Positions 52,367 to 63,620 of a stretch of DNA of 64,000 bases are shown in pieces. Source of the stretch: Tragulus kanchil (taxonomy: Eukaryota > Chordata > Mammalia > Artiodactyla > Tragulidae); contig JAIOJX010000031.1 in assembly GCA_022376925.1 (NCBI GenBank), positions 133,876,854-133,940,853 on the forward strand, read 5' to 3'. Within the stretch, counting starts at the first letter, position 1, and each line of letters begins with the position of its first letter. The notes below the pieces were generated by a model, which was not told the origin of the DNA, made no database searches, and was given only the letters and a program-made list of their open reading frames with translations. A program made the translations under genes and the position numbers.

Positions 52367-52935
52367 CACACATCACTATGACCACTTACGTAACTTACTC
52401 AGTTTCCTTGCTTCGTTAAAAAAAAAATTTTTTTTTTTGGTTGTGCCCTAGGGCATGGGGGCATCTTAGTTCCCCACCAGGTACATTCTCCCTGCCATGA
52501 CCTAACCAGGGATGGCTAGCCAGGGCATTCCCGGCTTCATTGAATTTTCTCCCTAAGCACACACCTTGAGTTTATTGGACTCATCTTGCACTTGGGTCCA
52601 CAGAGGTGAGATGACTCAGCCAGAGTAACAGGGAAATAGAGCCGCGAGGTGGAAGTAGGTTCTTCTGGTTGCCAAGCTTAAGCTTCCTTCCTTCCTTCCC
52701 ACCAAAGGGGATTGGCATTTCCTAATGCTTGGTGACCCTATGGAGAGATAGCTACTACTAACTACTATTCACTGTGCCTACTGTGCGCACATACTCTCCT
52801 CCCATCCATGAGATCCAGAGACATTCCCAACAAGCCCGTAGGCAGGACGCATCCCACACAGACATTTTACAGGAGGCTCCTCGTGGGCTCCATGGTCTGT
52901 GATCTAACTGACCATACGGAGGGATTGAAAACAGC

Positions 52936-53790
52936 CTGACTGTTGGGTAAGATGATTCTCGAAATATAACGAGAAGGAAACACAGTGCTAGCGCTTGGGT
53001 TCTTCACCTCCCCTAGATTTACCCCTTGCAGACAATCAGAACAACTTCCGTTACCACTTATACATCTTGTGATGGCCCCAACCACTCGGATCGAGCTGTC
53101 ATTAGGTGGTGTCATTAGGTGACACGGTGATGCTGAGCCCTTTTTATGTATCGGTTCACTGGGGTCTCCCAGACATCCTCCAAGTAAAGCATTCCAAGCA
53201 GCCCCATTCTGAGGACGAGGAAACGGAGGCCTGGGAGGTCGCTCGGCTGGAAAGATGCAAAGGAGCAGTCCCACTCAGCTCTGCCAAATCCTGAGTCTAC
53301 TCTCACCGATGCTGTTTTCTACTTTGAATTTGATGCAGACTCATGCTGTGACCTTGAGGAAATCTTTTAATCTCTGGGGCTTCAGTTTCTTTTTCTGTTA
53401 AAAAAAAGAGGGGGAGAGGAGTTTAGGGTAGCAGAACTCCAAATCCCTGGGGAAGAGAGACAGTGATGGGGGAAGGTTCGCAGCAGAGAATTAAGAGTCA
53501 GCAGGATCAGACTCCCTGAGGGAAACACTCTGAGTCATTTTCACTGATTTCAGGAAATTCTGGAGGTCATGCTCAAGACTTGGGAATGGCATTTCAGCTT
53601 CTTTGTCAAGACGAATTGATTCCTAGTGGCCACTTGGAGCACAGTGTGGAGAAGGATTTGCTCAGTGGGCAAGAAGGTTCCTGATCGATTGGTGCTGCCT
53701 GCCATCCTGATCGGTTGGTGCTGTCTGTCTTGCGTGCAGGATGAGCAGTGGTGTTGCAAGCGCTGAGGTACTGGCCGTTTTTTTTGTTTT
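52936..53790. other. Intergenic sequence without recognised gene
   Basis: Unique-looking sequence after duplication L. It has MIR-like words (gaggaaacggaggcctggga near 53216, ctgtgaccttgaggaaatct near 53346) but no exon. Confidence 0.6.
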
Positions 53791-53794
53791 TTAA

Positions 53795-54170
53795 AAAATA
53801 CATTTTATTTATTTATTTATTTATGGCTATTCTGGGCTTTCACTGCTGCTTCAGGCTCTTCTCTAGTTGCAGGGAGTGGGGCTACTCTCTAGTGGAGGTG
53901 AGCAGGCTTCTTGTGGTGACTTCTCTGGCTGTGGAACTCTGGCTCTAGGGCACACGGGCTTCAGTAGTGGCAACACATGGGCTTCAGTACTTGTGGCACA
54001 CGGGCTTCAGTAGTTGTGGCTCCGAGGCTCTAGAGCACAGGCTCTATAGTTGTGGCTCACGGGCTTAGCTGCGCCGCAGCATGTGGGATCTTCCCAGATC
54101 AAGGATGGAACCCTTGTCTCCTGCATTGGCAGGCAAACTCTTTACCACCCTACTACTAGGGAAGCCCTTG
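53795..54170 (-). mobile_element. CHR-family long SINE, minus orientation
   Basis: TTTATTTA tail, tggctattctgggctttcac, repeated gcttcagtagttg words and an end cctactactagggaagccc. The internal gggcttcagta unit is repeated three times. Confidence 0.75.
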
Positions 54171-54447
54171 GCTGATTTTTGTCTGGAACTTAACAGCAAC
54201 AAATCCTAAAGTCCATGTTTGTTTAAAAAAAACTAAGTAGTGTTTTTGGTGGTTTTGTCTTTCACATTTTGAAAACATAGTTGGATTCCATTGTTAAGGA
54301 TTTCTTTACCTTTTTTAAAGAATGTTGTGAAGGTCTGTCCTACTTTTGACATCCTGCCATCCAGAAATGTCCTTTGCCCTAAGGTGCTATCACCTTTTAA
54401 TGTATCATTTCAGGAATGCTATATGCATATTTAAGCATATATATTGT

Positions 54448-54645
54448 TTAGTTGCTCAGTGGTGTCTGACTCTTTTTTGACCCCATGAACTACAGTTTGC
54501 CAGGCTCCTCTGTCCATGGCATTTTCCAGGCAAGGATACTGGAGTGAGTTACCATTTCCTTCGCCAAGGAATCTTCCCCACCCAGAGATCAAAGCCGCAT
54601 CTCCTCCTTTGCATGCAGATTCTTTACCACTGAGCCACCAGGGAG
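54448..54645 (-). mobile_element. Bov-tA/BovA2 SINE, minus orientation
   Basis: gtttagttgctcagtggtgt, ccagcaag-type core ccaggcaaggatactggagt and end gagccaccagggag. Faces the plus-strand element at 54678. Confidence 0.88.
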
Positions 54646-54677
54646 TGTTAAAACCCACATACAGGTAAATCTGTGGG

Positions 54678-54874
54678 GCTTCCCAGGTGGCAACAGTGCT
54701 AAAGAACCTGCCTGCCAAGGAAGGAGACAAAGAGACTCAGGTCTGGGAAGACTCCCTGAAGGAGGGCATGGCACCCCACTCCAGTATTCTTGCCTGGAGC
54801 ATCCCACAGACAGAGGAGCCTGGTGGGCTACAGTCCATGGGATCACGGAGAGTCAGACATGGCTGAACCATTGA
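54678..54874 (+). mobile_element. Bov-tA/BovA2 SINE, plus orientation
   Basis: gggcttcccaggtggcaaca, cactccagtattcttgcctg, gatcacggagagtcagacat. With 54448-54645 it forms a head-to-head inverted pair with a spacer of about 30 bases. Confidence 0.9.
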
Positions 54875-54879
54875 GCACG

Positions 54880-55845
54880 AACGTTTATGGTAGTTATTTT
54901 TCACTAAAGTAAGTTTGTTTATGCTAATGAGTTTATGATTTTACATAAACAATACATATTTTAAAATCCTCTCAGCTTGAATTTTGCATATGCTAAATAA
55001 TGATAAATATAACACCTACCAAAAACCCTTTTTGGAGCTGTTCCAGTTTTGAAGGGTAAAGAGGGGTCTGGAGGGCTAAAGTTTTCATCACTGCTGCTCT
55101 GTGCCATGGAGGCAATGTATCAGATGGAGAAATTTGCCTGTTTTTTCAGCGGTCTTGTAGTGGTCCCTTGAAGGGAGGTAATTTACTTTCACAATAAGCT
55201 CCTTTTTAGCAGAAATGTAATACTTAATCATGATGTTCAAATTTAAATAGCAGAGGCGAGAAATAAAAAAACTTTCTTCTCATTTTTCTCAGTCCCAGTT
55301 TTGTTCCCCAGAGGGTACAATTTTTATCTTTTTTTTCTGGATCAGTGTTTCCCTGTTCAGGGTGATTTTGCTCCCAGGGGACATCGGGGATGTTTTGGGA
55401 TGTCCTGATGGGGGAGGGGCTGTAATGGGCAGGTAGTGGGACCAAGGATGCTGCTAAATGCCCACAGGGCTCAGGACAGCCCCTCCCCACCCAGAACGCT
55501 CTGCTCCAAGAAGTGATTGCTGCTGGGGTGGAAGAAGACCTTCGGTAGGTATGCTCTGTTCATTTCTATAGTCTCTCTTGCGTTTCTTTTATTTTATTTC
55601 GCCTTTATCGTTTATTAACACAAATGAGATTTTGCTAAGTAAATTTATAAGAAGTAGTTCAATCTGTAGGGGATTAGGGATCCCTTTGGGCATCAGATAA
55701 AAGCTGTGAACCCCCAGAAGACAATACCTGTATTTACAAATTTTTGTACTTAATTTCAAAAGCTTCATGGTCACCAAACGAGCCTTTCTGGAATCCCTTG
55801 GATGTGTGGTCTTTGTTTCTTTGTTTTCTTCTTTTTAAGATTTGT
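54880..55845. other. Intergenic, AT-rich, no gene seen
   Basis: AT-rich sequence with words of old interspersed repeats (for example near 55330-55500, where ctgttcagggtgattttgct and gggacatcggggatgttttg are reminiscent of a mammalian repeat I cannot name). No exon signal. Confidence 0.5.
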
Positions 55846-55847
55846 TT

Positions 55848-56153
55848 ATTTTTGGCTGCACTAGGTCTTTATTGCTTAAGCTTTCTCTAGGTGGGGCAAG
55901 TAGGGGCTACTCTCTACATGTACTTCACGGGCTTCTCACTGCGGTGGCTGTGTTGCGGAGTACAGGCTCTAGGGTGCGCAGGCTTCAATAGTTGTAACTC
56001 GTGGGCTCAAAAGCACAGGCTCAGTCGTTGCGCTGCACAGACTTAGTTGCTCCGGGGCACATAGGATCAAACCTGGACCAGGGTTTCTGGACCAGGGATC
56101 TAACCCGTGTCCCCTGCACTCAACTTTTAACCTCTAGACTACCAGGGAAGCCC
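55848..56153 (-). mobile_element. CHR-family long SINE, minus orientation
   Basis: tttggctgcactaggtcttt, ggcttcaatagttgtaactc and ctctagactaccagggaagc. Confidence 0.72.
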
Positions 56154-56179
56154 CAGGTTTTGTTTTTATCTTTTTTCTC

Positions 56180-56395
56180 TTTCTTTCTTTCTGGCCATTC
56201 CCCAGTCAGGAATTGAATCTGAGCACCCTGCAGTGGAAGGACAGTTTGTTCTGTTTTGTTTTTAAGCATTTATTTATTTGGCTCCACTGTGTCTTAGTTA
56301 TGGCATGTGGGATTTAGTTCCCTCACCAGGAATTGGGCCCAGGTCTCCTGCATTGGGAACACAGTCTTAACCACTGGACCACCAGGGAAGTCCCC
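56180..56395 (-). mobile_element. Two nested or adjacent CHR SINE fragments, minus orientation
   Basis: 56190-56245 is a short piece (cccagtcaggaattgaatct). 56265-56395 is fuller (ttatttatttggctccactg ... accactggaccaccagggaa). Confidence 0.65.
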
Positions 56396-56399
56396 AAGG

Positions 56400-57110
56400 A
56401 TGTGTGATTTTCGAATCACGGTCCTAAGCACCCCATGCCGAGGGTGATGACTAAGGAACAGTTCTCCTCAGTCCCCTTTTAGACAAGAGGATGAAGGGAC
56501 AGAGGAAACAGGAATTGGGTTCTGGGTCCTTAGGGGAGGAGGCAAGGCAAAGCAAAGATAGGAACTCAGGCCACCTGACTCCCCAGCACTGGAATATTTC
56601 CACTTCACCCTGAATGAGGACGTTTTAGAAACGCTGATCTTCTCTTCCTGGTACAGCGGGAAAACACGCCACCAGCACTCTGTTCCTCTTGAGAAAACAC
56701 AAAGGGCCCAGCTGTTGTTGATGAGAAACACTCAGGCACCTGGGAAAAAGCACATTCAGGATGTGGGGCGGGGGCGGGGGCGGGGCAGAGACTGCTAGGG
56801 GATAAGGGACCCTGGAATAGGCACCCATTTGTTCCCTCGGCCATTCCTTCATCCACCCATTCATTCAGCACCTGTGAACTGCAGCTTCCTGTCTACCAGG
56901 ACTGGGCTGAGGGGGTCACAGAGAGAACCAGACCCCTGCTTGTCCTCAACAGCCCCTGCTCTGCTGGGGGAGACCTATCGTTGGACCAGTCCCCAGGCTG
57001 GGTGACTGTGCTCTAGGGAGCACTATAGAGCATGGTGAAACACAGTTGTACCTCCTGACGCAGCCTTGAGAGGTCAAGGAAGGCTTCCAGGAGGAAGAGT
57101 CCAGAAAGCT
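56400..57110. other. Intergenic, no gene seen
   Basis: Moderately GC-rich, with a (GGGGCG)n-like run at about 56766-56784 and MIR-like words near 56840-57080. No exon recognised. Confidence 0.5.
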
Positions 57111-57171
57111 ACATCTTTTTTTTATTTTTATTTTTAAGCTGAATCTTTAAGAGCAGGTAGAGGGTTTGTCT

Positions 57172-57480
57172 GGAGAAGGAAATGGCAATCCACTCCAGTA
57201 TTCTTCCCTGGAAAATTCCATGAATGGAGAAACCTGCTGAGCTACAGTCCATGGAGTCATAAATGTATGTATGTATATGGGGCTTCTCTGATGGCTCAGT
57301 GGCGAGGCATCTGCCTATCTACCTGCTGTGCAGGACACCTGAGTTCCCTCTCTGGGTTGGGAGGATCCCCCTGGAGGGCATGGCAGCCCACTCCAGTTTT
57401 CTTGCCTGGAGAATCCCATGGACAGAAGAGCCTGGTGGGCTATAGTCCACGGGGTCACAAAGAGTCGGAAATGACTGAAG
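57172..57480 (+). mobile_element. Two Bov-tA/BovA2 SINEs in tandem, then a CAG-rich tail
   Basis: 57172-57262 is a 3' fragment (ggagaaggaaatggcaatcc). 57280-57480 is full (ggggcttctctgatggctca ... gtcacaaagagtcggaaatg). A ggcagcagcagcaacag run follows at 57489-57505, typical for tails of this SINE. Confidence 0.85.
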
Positions 57481-58261
57481 TGACTCGGCGGCAGCAGCAG
57501 CAACAGCCGCAGACCGTTAGTCATACGGCTGCGAGATGGAAGAGGAGTTCAGGAAGGGGAGCCACATCCAGAAACCTGGAAAGCAGGAGGGAGCTGGGCA
57601 TCCTAGGGGAAACACCCCCAGCTTCAGGAGGCATGGGTGGGACAGGCTTAAGAGGAGTCAGATGACCTTGGCAGAAGGACACAGGCAAGGAGCTTAGCTT
57701 TTCCCCCTGAGGGCAAGAGGGGGCCATAGGAGAACTGGGGGCAGAGGAAGGGCAAGGGCAGCTCTGGACGTTAGAAAGGGGCCAAGTGGACATTGGACCC
57801 GAGGGAGACCAACAGTGTTGGCTCGTGACACGGTCCAAACAAGAGCCAGGCAGAGAGGAGACAGGAGTGAGAGGGATCCTGGAGGGAGACGGGTCTGCAT
57901 AGCAGACTGGCTGGTTGTCAGGAGTGGGGGAGGCAGAGACAGCGAACAGGCATTAAGGCCACTGCCTGACTGGGCCCTGTGGGAGGTTCCTGGTGCAGGG
58001 TGATTTGCAGGGCCTGTGAGCTGTCTCTGCTGCATAACAAGTGATCACAAGCACAGGGGCTTAAAACAACACGTGTTTACTATCTCCCAGTTTACCATGG
58101 AAACTGGTGCCGTTCCATGGGGTTCTTACAAGGCTGAATCAAGGTGTTGGTTGACTGGGTCCTCATCTAGAGGTTCGGTTAGGAAGAGGTCCACTTCCGT
58201 TGCCTCAGTCTGAGTAGGATTCGTTTCCTGTAGTTGTATGACCGAACGCCCATGGCAGTTT

Positions 58262-58378
58262 CATTTATTTATTCTGGCCTAGTGATCTTTTCAGGATCTC
58301 AGTTCCTTGACCAGGGGTGGAACCCAGGCAGGGCAGGGAAAGTGCTGAGTCCTAACCACTGGACTGCCAGGGAACTCC
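58262..58378 (-). mobile_element. CHR-type SINE, minus orientation
   Basis: ttcaggatctcagttccttg, accaggggtggaacccaggc and cactggactgccagggaact. Confidence 0.75.
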
Positions 58379-58384
58379 TCCAGA

Positions 58385-58600
58385 CGGCTGAATGTAGTTC
58401 TGCTGTGAACATTGAAGTGCATGTATCTTTCTGACTTGGCATTTTTCTCTGGATATATGCCCAGGAGTGAGACTGCTGGATCATATGTTAACTCTGTTTT
58501 TAGTTTTTTAAGGAACCTCCACACAGTTCTCCATAGTGGCTGCACCAACTTCCATTCCCACCAACAATGCAGGAGGGTTCCTTCTCTCCACACCCTCTCC
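58385..58600 (-). mobile_element. L1 fragment (minus orientation)
   Basis: ggatatatgcccaggagtga, ctccatagtggctgcaccaa and ccattcccaccaacaatgca are the complement of the L1 ORF2 3' region common to mammals. No intact frame. Confidence 0.8.
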
Positions 58601-59179
58601 AGCACTTCCAGTCTAACTAGTCTGAGGGGATTCTTGACCCTTTCTAGAGAGATCCCCTGACTAGGTCAGGCCCACCAAGGATGACCTTCCTTTTGATTAA
58701 CTTCAAGTCAACTGCTTAGGGACCTTAACTACACATGCAAAACCCTTTCCTCCTGCCTCTAATGTAATCTAATCAGGGACGACACCCCACCACCACCGCA
58801 TCCTATGTTCAAGTCTTGCCCACACTCAAGGGGAGAGAATTCTACAGGGGTGTGCACCAGGTGGTGAAAATATTGGGGGTCATTCTGGAGTTCCGCTCAC
58901 TCCAGGGCATCAGGTGATGTGAGGACCTTCTCAAGGTTAGGGGCTTAGCAGACCTGTCTCTCAGCCTCCAGCCTCTAGGTCTCCAGGTTAACTCCATGGG
59001 AGGCCTCCATTAATGCAAGATGAATTCAGGAGCAAACTTGGGAATGAGAACTAAAAGACTCCATAATATGCATCTTCTGGGACAACCCTTCTGAAGATCT
59101 TTCCATGAGCTGAAGGGTCATTCAGTGGCTCTAGTATTTCTATCTTTGAGAATGAAGTCCAGAGATGCTGGACTTGGTT

Positions 59180-59760
59180 TCGTAAAAGGATAAACCTGTG
59201 ATCCAGACATTTCACTCCTACATATACATCCAAAGAGACATGAAAACTTACATTCCTACAAAAAAAGTGCACATGAATGTTCATGGCAATGTTACTCATA
59301 GTGGCCAAATCTAGAAATAACCCACATAGCCAATAGACAAATGTGGTATAGCCATATGAGGGGATATTCTCCTTCAATAAAAAGCAATGAAGTATTGACA
59401 TGACATGACATGAATGAATGAACCTTGAAAACGTGATGCTAAGTGAAAGAAGCCCATCACAAATGCATGTAGATGATCCCTTTTATATGAAATGTCTAGA
59501 GTCGGCAAATCTCCACAGACAGAAAGTAGATCACTGATGGCCTGGAGCTGGGTGGGGTGTGTGGGGAGGTTGTGGGTGGAGTCTGACTGAGGGTATATGA
59601 AATCCCCTTAGGCTAATGAGAATGTTCTAGAGTGGGTCTAAGGTGGACACCTGCACTATTTTATGAGCATAGTTAAATGCCCTTGAATTGTACCCTTTAA
59701 GTGGATGAATTGCATGGGATGTGAGTTCTATCTCAATAAAGTTGCTGAAAAAGAGAGAAG
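59180..59760 (+). mobile_element. L1 3' end (plus orientation)
   Basis: aatgttcatggcaatgttac, aacccacatagccaatagac, gaaccttgaaaacgtgatgc and cagacagaaagtagatcact match the L1 ORF2 end and 3' UTR. It ends with an AATAAA-like ctcaataaagttgctg. Decayed, not mobile. Confidence 0.82.
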
Positions 59761-59852
59761 GTATGCCCTCAGAAAGAAGAAATTATGCTATAAGTCTAGT
59801 ACTTAGGGCCACAAAGTTAATTCTTCCATTGAAGAATTAAAAATTCTTATAG

Positions 59853-60180
59853 TGGGCTTCCCCTGGTGGTCCAGTGGGTAAAGACACCGCCTTGCAGTGC
59901 AAGGGGCGCCAGTTCGATCCCTGGCCTGGGAAGATCCCACGTGCTGCGGAGCTGCTGGACCGATGTGTCCAATTACTGAGCCGGAGCTCTGGCGTGCGTG
60001 CGCCCAGAGCTAGTGCTCTGCGACGACAGTGGCCACCACAATGGGAGGCCCACGGGAGCCAAAGAACAAAAGACGGATGAAAATGGAGAAATGAAAAGAC
60101 CAATAGAAGTGGCCCGCCCATCCCCCTCCCTCCCCACCCCACCCTCCAAAAGATAAATAAATAAAATTAAAAAAAAAAAT
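59853..60180 (+). mobile_element. CHR-family long SINE
   Basis: gggcttcccctggtggtcca, gccggagctctggcgtgcgt, a ccaaagaacaaaagacgg segment and a TAAA/A-run tail. Duplication M starts inside it, so its 3' part recurs at 61032-61290. Confidence 0.78.
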
Positions 60181-62144
60181 TCTTATAGGGAGAAAAACTG
60201 AGGTCTACATGAGTTAAAGTCTTATGTTATCAGAGAGAAAAATCTAATGGTGTTTTATGTTGACACATTTAGAAGACAGTTATTATTAGAATTGTAAAAG
60301 CAAATAAGAAAAGAAACAGCTGTAACTGTTCAATGACTTCCAGTAAGAAGCAGAATTTGAGGTGGAGCGGACTGAGTTCTTTTATTATGATATCTTGCTC
60401 CTGGCATCCAGGGAGTTGAATCCCCCCACCCCCGGCTGCTGCTGAGCATCCTCCAATGCACAGAACAGCCCCCCACCCCACCCATCACAGAGACTTACCC
60501 AGCCCTGATGTCAGCGGTGCTAAGGTCTAGAAACCCTGGCTTATTGTATCATCTTATGTTGTTTACACCCTTTCAAAGCATCTATTTTTGATTTATTTAT
60601 AGTTTCCCCATTTAGGATAGAAACACCCCTGCCTCAGCCAAAGAACCTAGAAGCAGGGAAAACAATACAGGCTCTGGACTCTCAAGACCTGACTCGGTTT
60701 TCTGTTGCTACCACTTCGTATTTGCAGGAGGTGTTTACCTCTCTCAGCCTCAGTCTTCACATCTTTAAAATGGGAGCTCAGAAGAGACCCCAGAAGACCT
60801 CGTCATCCATGCCGGCACATCATTTAAAACCTGTAGCCTTCAGCCATCAATTCATATCCATTACTTTTAATGTCCTGGTCGCCACCCTTCTCCCTGCAAA
60901 AGAAGGGAGGCTGAACAAATGTTTCTCAAATGGATGAATCCCAGGCCCTTTCCCTGGAAGCTGGTGGTTCTTTGCTTCTAAATCAGAATGCTGCTTGAAA
61001 CCCCTCTCCTGTGGGGCATGGTGAGGATTCAGGCCTGGGAAGATCCCACGTGCTGCGGAGCTGCTGGACCGATGTGTCCAATTACTGAGCCAGAGCTCTG
61101 GCGTGCACGCTCCCAGAGCCGGTGCTCTGCAACGACAGTGGCCACCGCGATGGGAGACCCACGGGAGCCAAAGAACAAAAGACGGATGAAAATGGAGAAA
61201 TGAAAAGACCAATAGAAGTGGCCCGCCCATCCCCCTCCCTCCCCACCCCACCCTCCAAAAGATAAATAAATAAAATTAAAAAAAAAAATTCTTATAGGGA
61301 GAAAAACTGAGGTCTACATGAGTTAAAGTCTTATGTTATCAGAGAGAAAAATCTAATGGTGTTTTATGTTGACACATTTAGAAGACAGTTATTATTAGAA
61401 TTGTAAAAGCAAATAAGAAAAGAAACAGCTGTAACTGTTCAATGACTTCCAGTAAGAAGCAGAATTTGAGGTGGAGCGGACTGAGTTCTTTTATTATGAT
61501 ATCTTGCTCCTGGCATCCAGGGAGTTGAATCCCCCCACCCCCGGCTGCTGCTGAGCATCCTCCAATGCACAGAACAGCCCCCCACCCCACCCATCACAGA
61601 GACTTACCCAGCCCTGATGTCAGCGGTGCTAAGGTCTAGAAACCCTGGCTTATTGTATCATCTTATGTTGTTTACACCCTTTCAAAGCATCTATTTTTGA
61701 TTTATTTATAGTTTCCCCATTTAGGATAGAAACACCCCTGCCTCAGCCAAAGAACCTAGAAGCAGGGAAAACAATACAGGCTCTGGACTCTCAAGACCTG
61801 ACTCGGTTTTCTGTTGCTACCACTTCGTATTTGCAGGAGGTGTTTACCTCTCTCAGCCTCAGTCTTCACATCTTTAAAATGGGAGCTCAGAAGAGACCCC
61901 AGAAGACCTCGTCATCCATGCCGGCACATCATTTAAAACCTGTAGCCTTCAGCCATCAATTCATATCCATTACTTTTAATGTCCTGGTCGCCACCCTTCT
62001 CCCTGCAAAAGAAGGGAGGCTGAACAAATGTTTCTCAAATGGATGAATCCCAGGCCCTTTCCCTGGAAGCTGGTGGTTCTTTGCTTCTAAATCAGAATGC
62101 TGCTTGAAACCCCTCTCCCCTGTGGGGCATGGTGAGGATTCAGG
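59923..62144 (+). repeat. Tandem duplication M (1109-base unit)
   Basis: Copy 1 is about 59923-61031 and copy 2 about 61032-62144, intergenic. Junction in a ggcctgggaagatccc / ggattcagg context. Copies differ at scattered bases in the SINE (for example gcgtgcgtgcgcccag versus gcgtgcacgctcccag) and by two extra C near 62118. Confidence 0.95.
61032..61290 (+). mobile_element. CHR-family SINE, 5'-truncated duplicate
   Basis: Counterpart of 59923-60180. The missing 5' end marks the duplication junction, not a normal truncation. Confidence 0.75.
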
Positions 62145-62339
62145 GCACTTACCTAAAGAAAAATCCAGAGGCAATCTGAGATGCTTCTCCAGGGAAGGTA
62201 ATTGGATATGAAGGGAGCACAGGTGATCTCTGTCTTCAGGAAGGGACACAGGGGTGGCTGAGTGGCTCTGAAGTTTATCTGTTGCTGACCAGGTCATGGC
62301 AACTCCCTACAGGGCTCACCTCCAGGGCTTTCCTGGGTG

Positions 62340-62470
62340 ATCACAGGAAAATCCCTGCACATCTCTGAGCCTCAGTTTGTTCTTCCGTGATATGGGAACA
62401 TCAGTGTCCACACTGGAAAGATTCTGTAAGGATTCCATGAGGCAAACTCACTAACTTAGGTCTGTGGCAA
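62340..62470 (+). mobile_element. MIR-like fragment
   Basis: cacatctctgagcctcagtt, tgttcttccgtgatatggga and aaggattccatgaggcaa resemble the MIR 3' half. Confidence 0.6.
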
Positions 62471-62499
62471 TAGCTAGCTTTTAGTTTATGAGTTTGGTT

Positions 62500-62765
62500 T
62501 TTTAACTGGCGTATAGCTGCTTCACAATGTTGTGCTAATTTCTGCTATACAAAGTTGAATCAGCTAGATATATACATATATCCCCTCCCTCTCAGACCTC
62601 ACTCCCACCTAGATGTTTCTCCAAAGAAGACATAGAGAAGGCCAAGAGGCCCGTGAAATGAGGCACAACTTCACTAATTATTAGAGAAATGCAGATCAGA
62701 ACTGCAATGAGGTATCACCTCCCACCGGTCAGAAAGGCCAATATCCAAAAAAATCTACAAGCAGG
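62500..62765. mobile_element. L1-derived composite fragment
   Basis: 62500-62610 (gctgcttcacaatgttgtgc, ctatacaaagttgaatcag) and 62610-62765 (caaagaagacatagagaagg, attagagaaatgcagatcag) both look like L1 sequence. Their join suggests an internally rearranged element. Confidence 0.6.
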
Positions 62766-62874
62766 AGCCTTCAACTTTCGATGCATTTCTCTGAAGACAC
62801 AGTCTTGAGCAGCGTGCAAAGACCTTTTCTCCCCAGTGTGTACCTGGTTAATTGCAGGCAGTTTTTGCTCCCTT

Positions 62875-62960
62875 TATAACTGAGTCCAGAAGAGAGGAAG
62901 TGGTTTGCTCAAGGTCACACAGTGGCTGCAGGCAACTCTGAGATTTGAACCCCCAAACCA
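62875..62960 (+). mobile_element. MIR-like fragment
   Basis: ggtttgctcaaggtcacaca and agatttgaaccccc are hallmarks of the MIR core region. Confidence 0.65.
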
Positions 62961-63393
62961 AGCCAAACTTGCTGACTCTCATCTGTAGCTTCCCATCTCG
63001 ACTTGTCACACCTTCGACCCACTGGCTAGTTCTAGAGCTTGCAAAGGCTTACTTCTCGAAACTGTTACATTGCCCTCCGACCCAACCCCAGACAGACTTC
63101 TTGAGAACTTGTTTCCACTCCAGCCTCATGCATCCTACCTTTTCCTCCTCACTCTCATCCCCATCTTGGGGGAATCTTAACTGTTTCAGCTAGGGGGTAA
63201 GAAGGAAAAAAAATTGATGAAACTCAAAAGGCTTGTTGCTCTCCTGGCAAATTGAAAGTAATTTTATTTTCAGAGGCTCTTCGCCCTTGCCACTTGGTCG
63301 GGGGTGAGTGGTGGTAAGGCTCAGGGAGGTGGAGCTTCCCCTTGGATTTTGGAAAAGGGGAGAGCTCCTGGGGTCCTTTTTAAAAGGCCCTCC

Positions 63394-63620
63394 CCTCATT
63401 TCCGGCCGCGGCTGCCAACCTTGGCTGGGCGCCTGGATCCTGTTGCTATGACTACAGGAAGAGGCGGTGGCGGCGGCAGGCGGTGCTGTGGAGAGGTGGA
63501 GGCTGGGGGGGTGGGGGGGGCGGCTTTGGAATGGGGATGGGGGCAGGGAGCAGGGGCTGGGGATGCCGGTGGGGGAGGGGCAGGGGTACCCTTTATCTCA
63601 GACCTCCTTCATTCATCGGA
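63394..63620 (+). promoter_or_regulatory. GC-rich island, candidate regulatory region on the CACNG8 side
   Basis: Abrupt change to CpG-containing, GGC/GGGG-rich sequence (tttccggccgcggctgcc, ggcggtggcggcggcagg). An RFX-like half-palindrome gttgctatgactac lies at 63442-63455. No CACNG8 coding exon is visible, so the link to that gene is inferred from mammalian gene order only. Confidence 0.4.

Larger units (their letters stand above)
50628..52935 (+). repeat. Tandem duplication L (about 1144-base unit) covering CACNG7 poly(A) site
   Basis: Copy 1 is about 50628-51783 and copy 2 about 51784-52935. The first about 50 bases of copy 2 are a shortened, error-like version of the G-rich start of copy 1. 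From gttatttaccgtgtatcata onward the copies are the same. The unit contains the poly(A) signal and one Bov-tA SINE. Confidence 0.93.

Noticed and set aside
59180..59760. Possible functional L1 reading frame
   Set aside because: Only the decayed end of ORF2 and the 3' UTR are present, with stops and deletions; no long frame remains.
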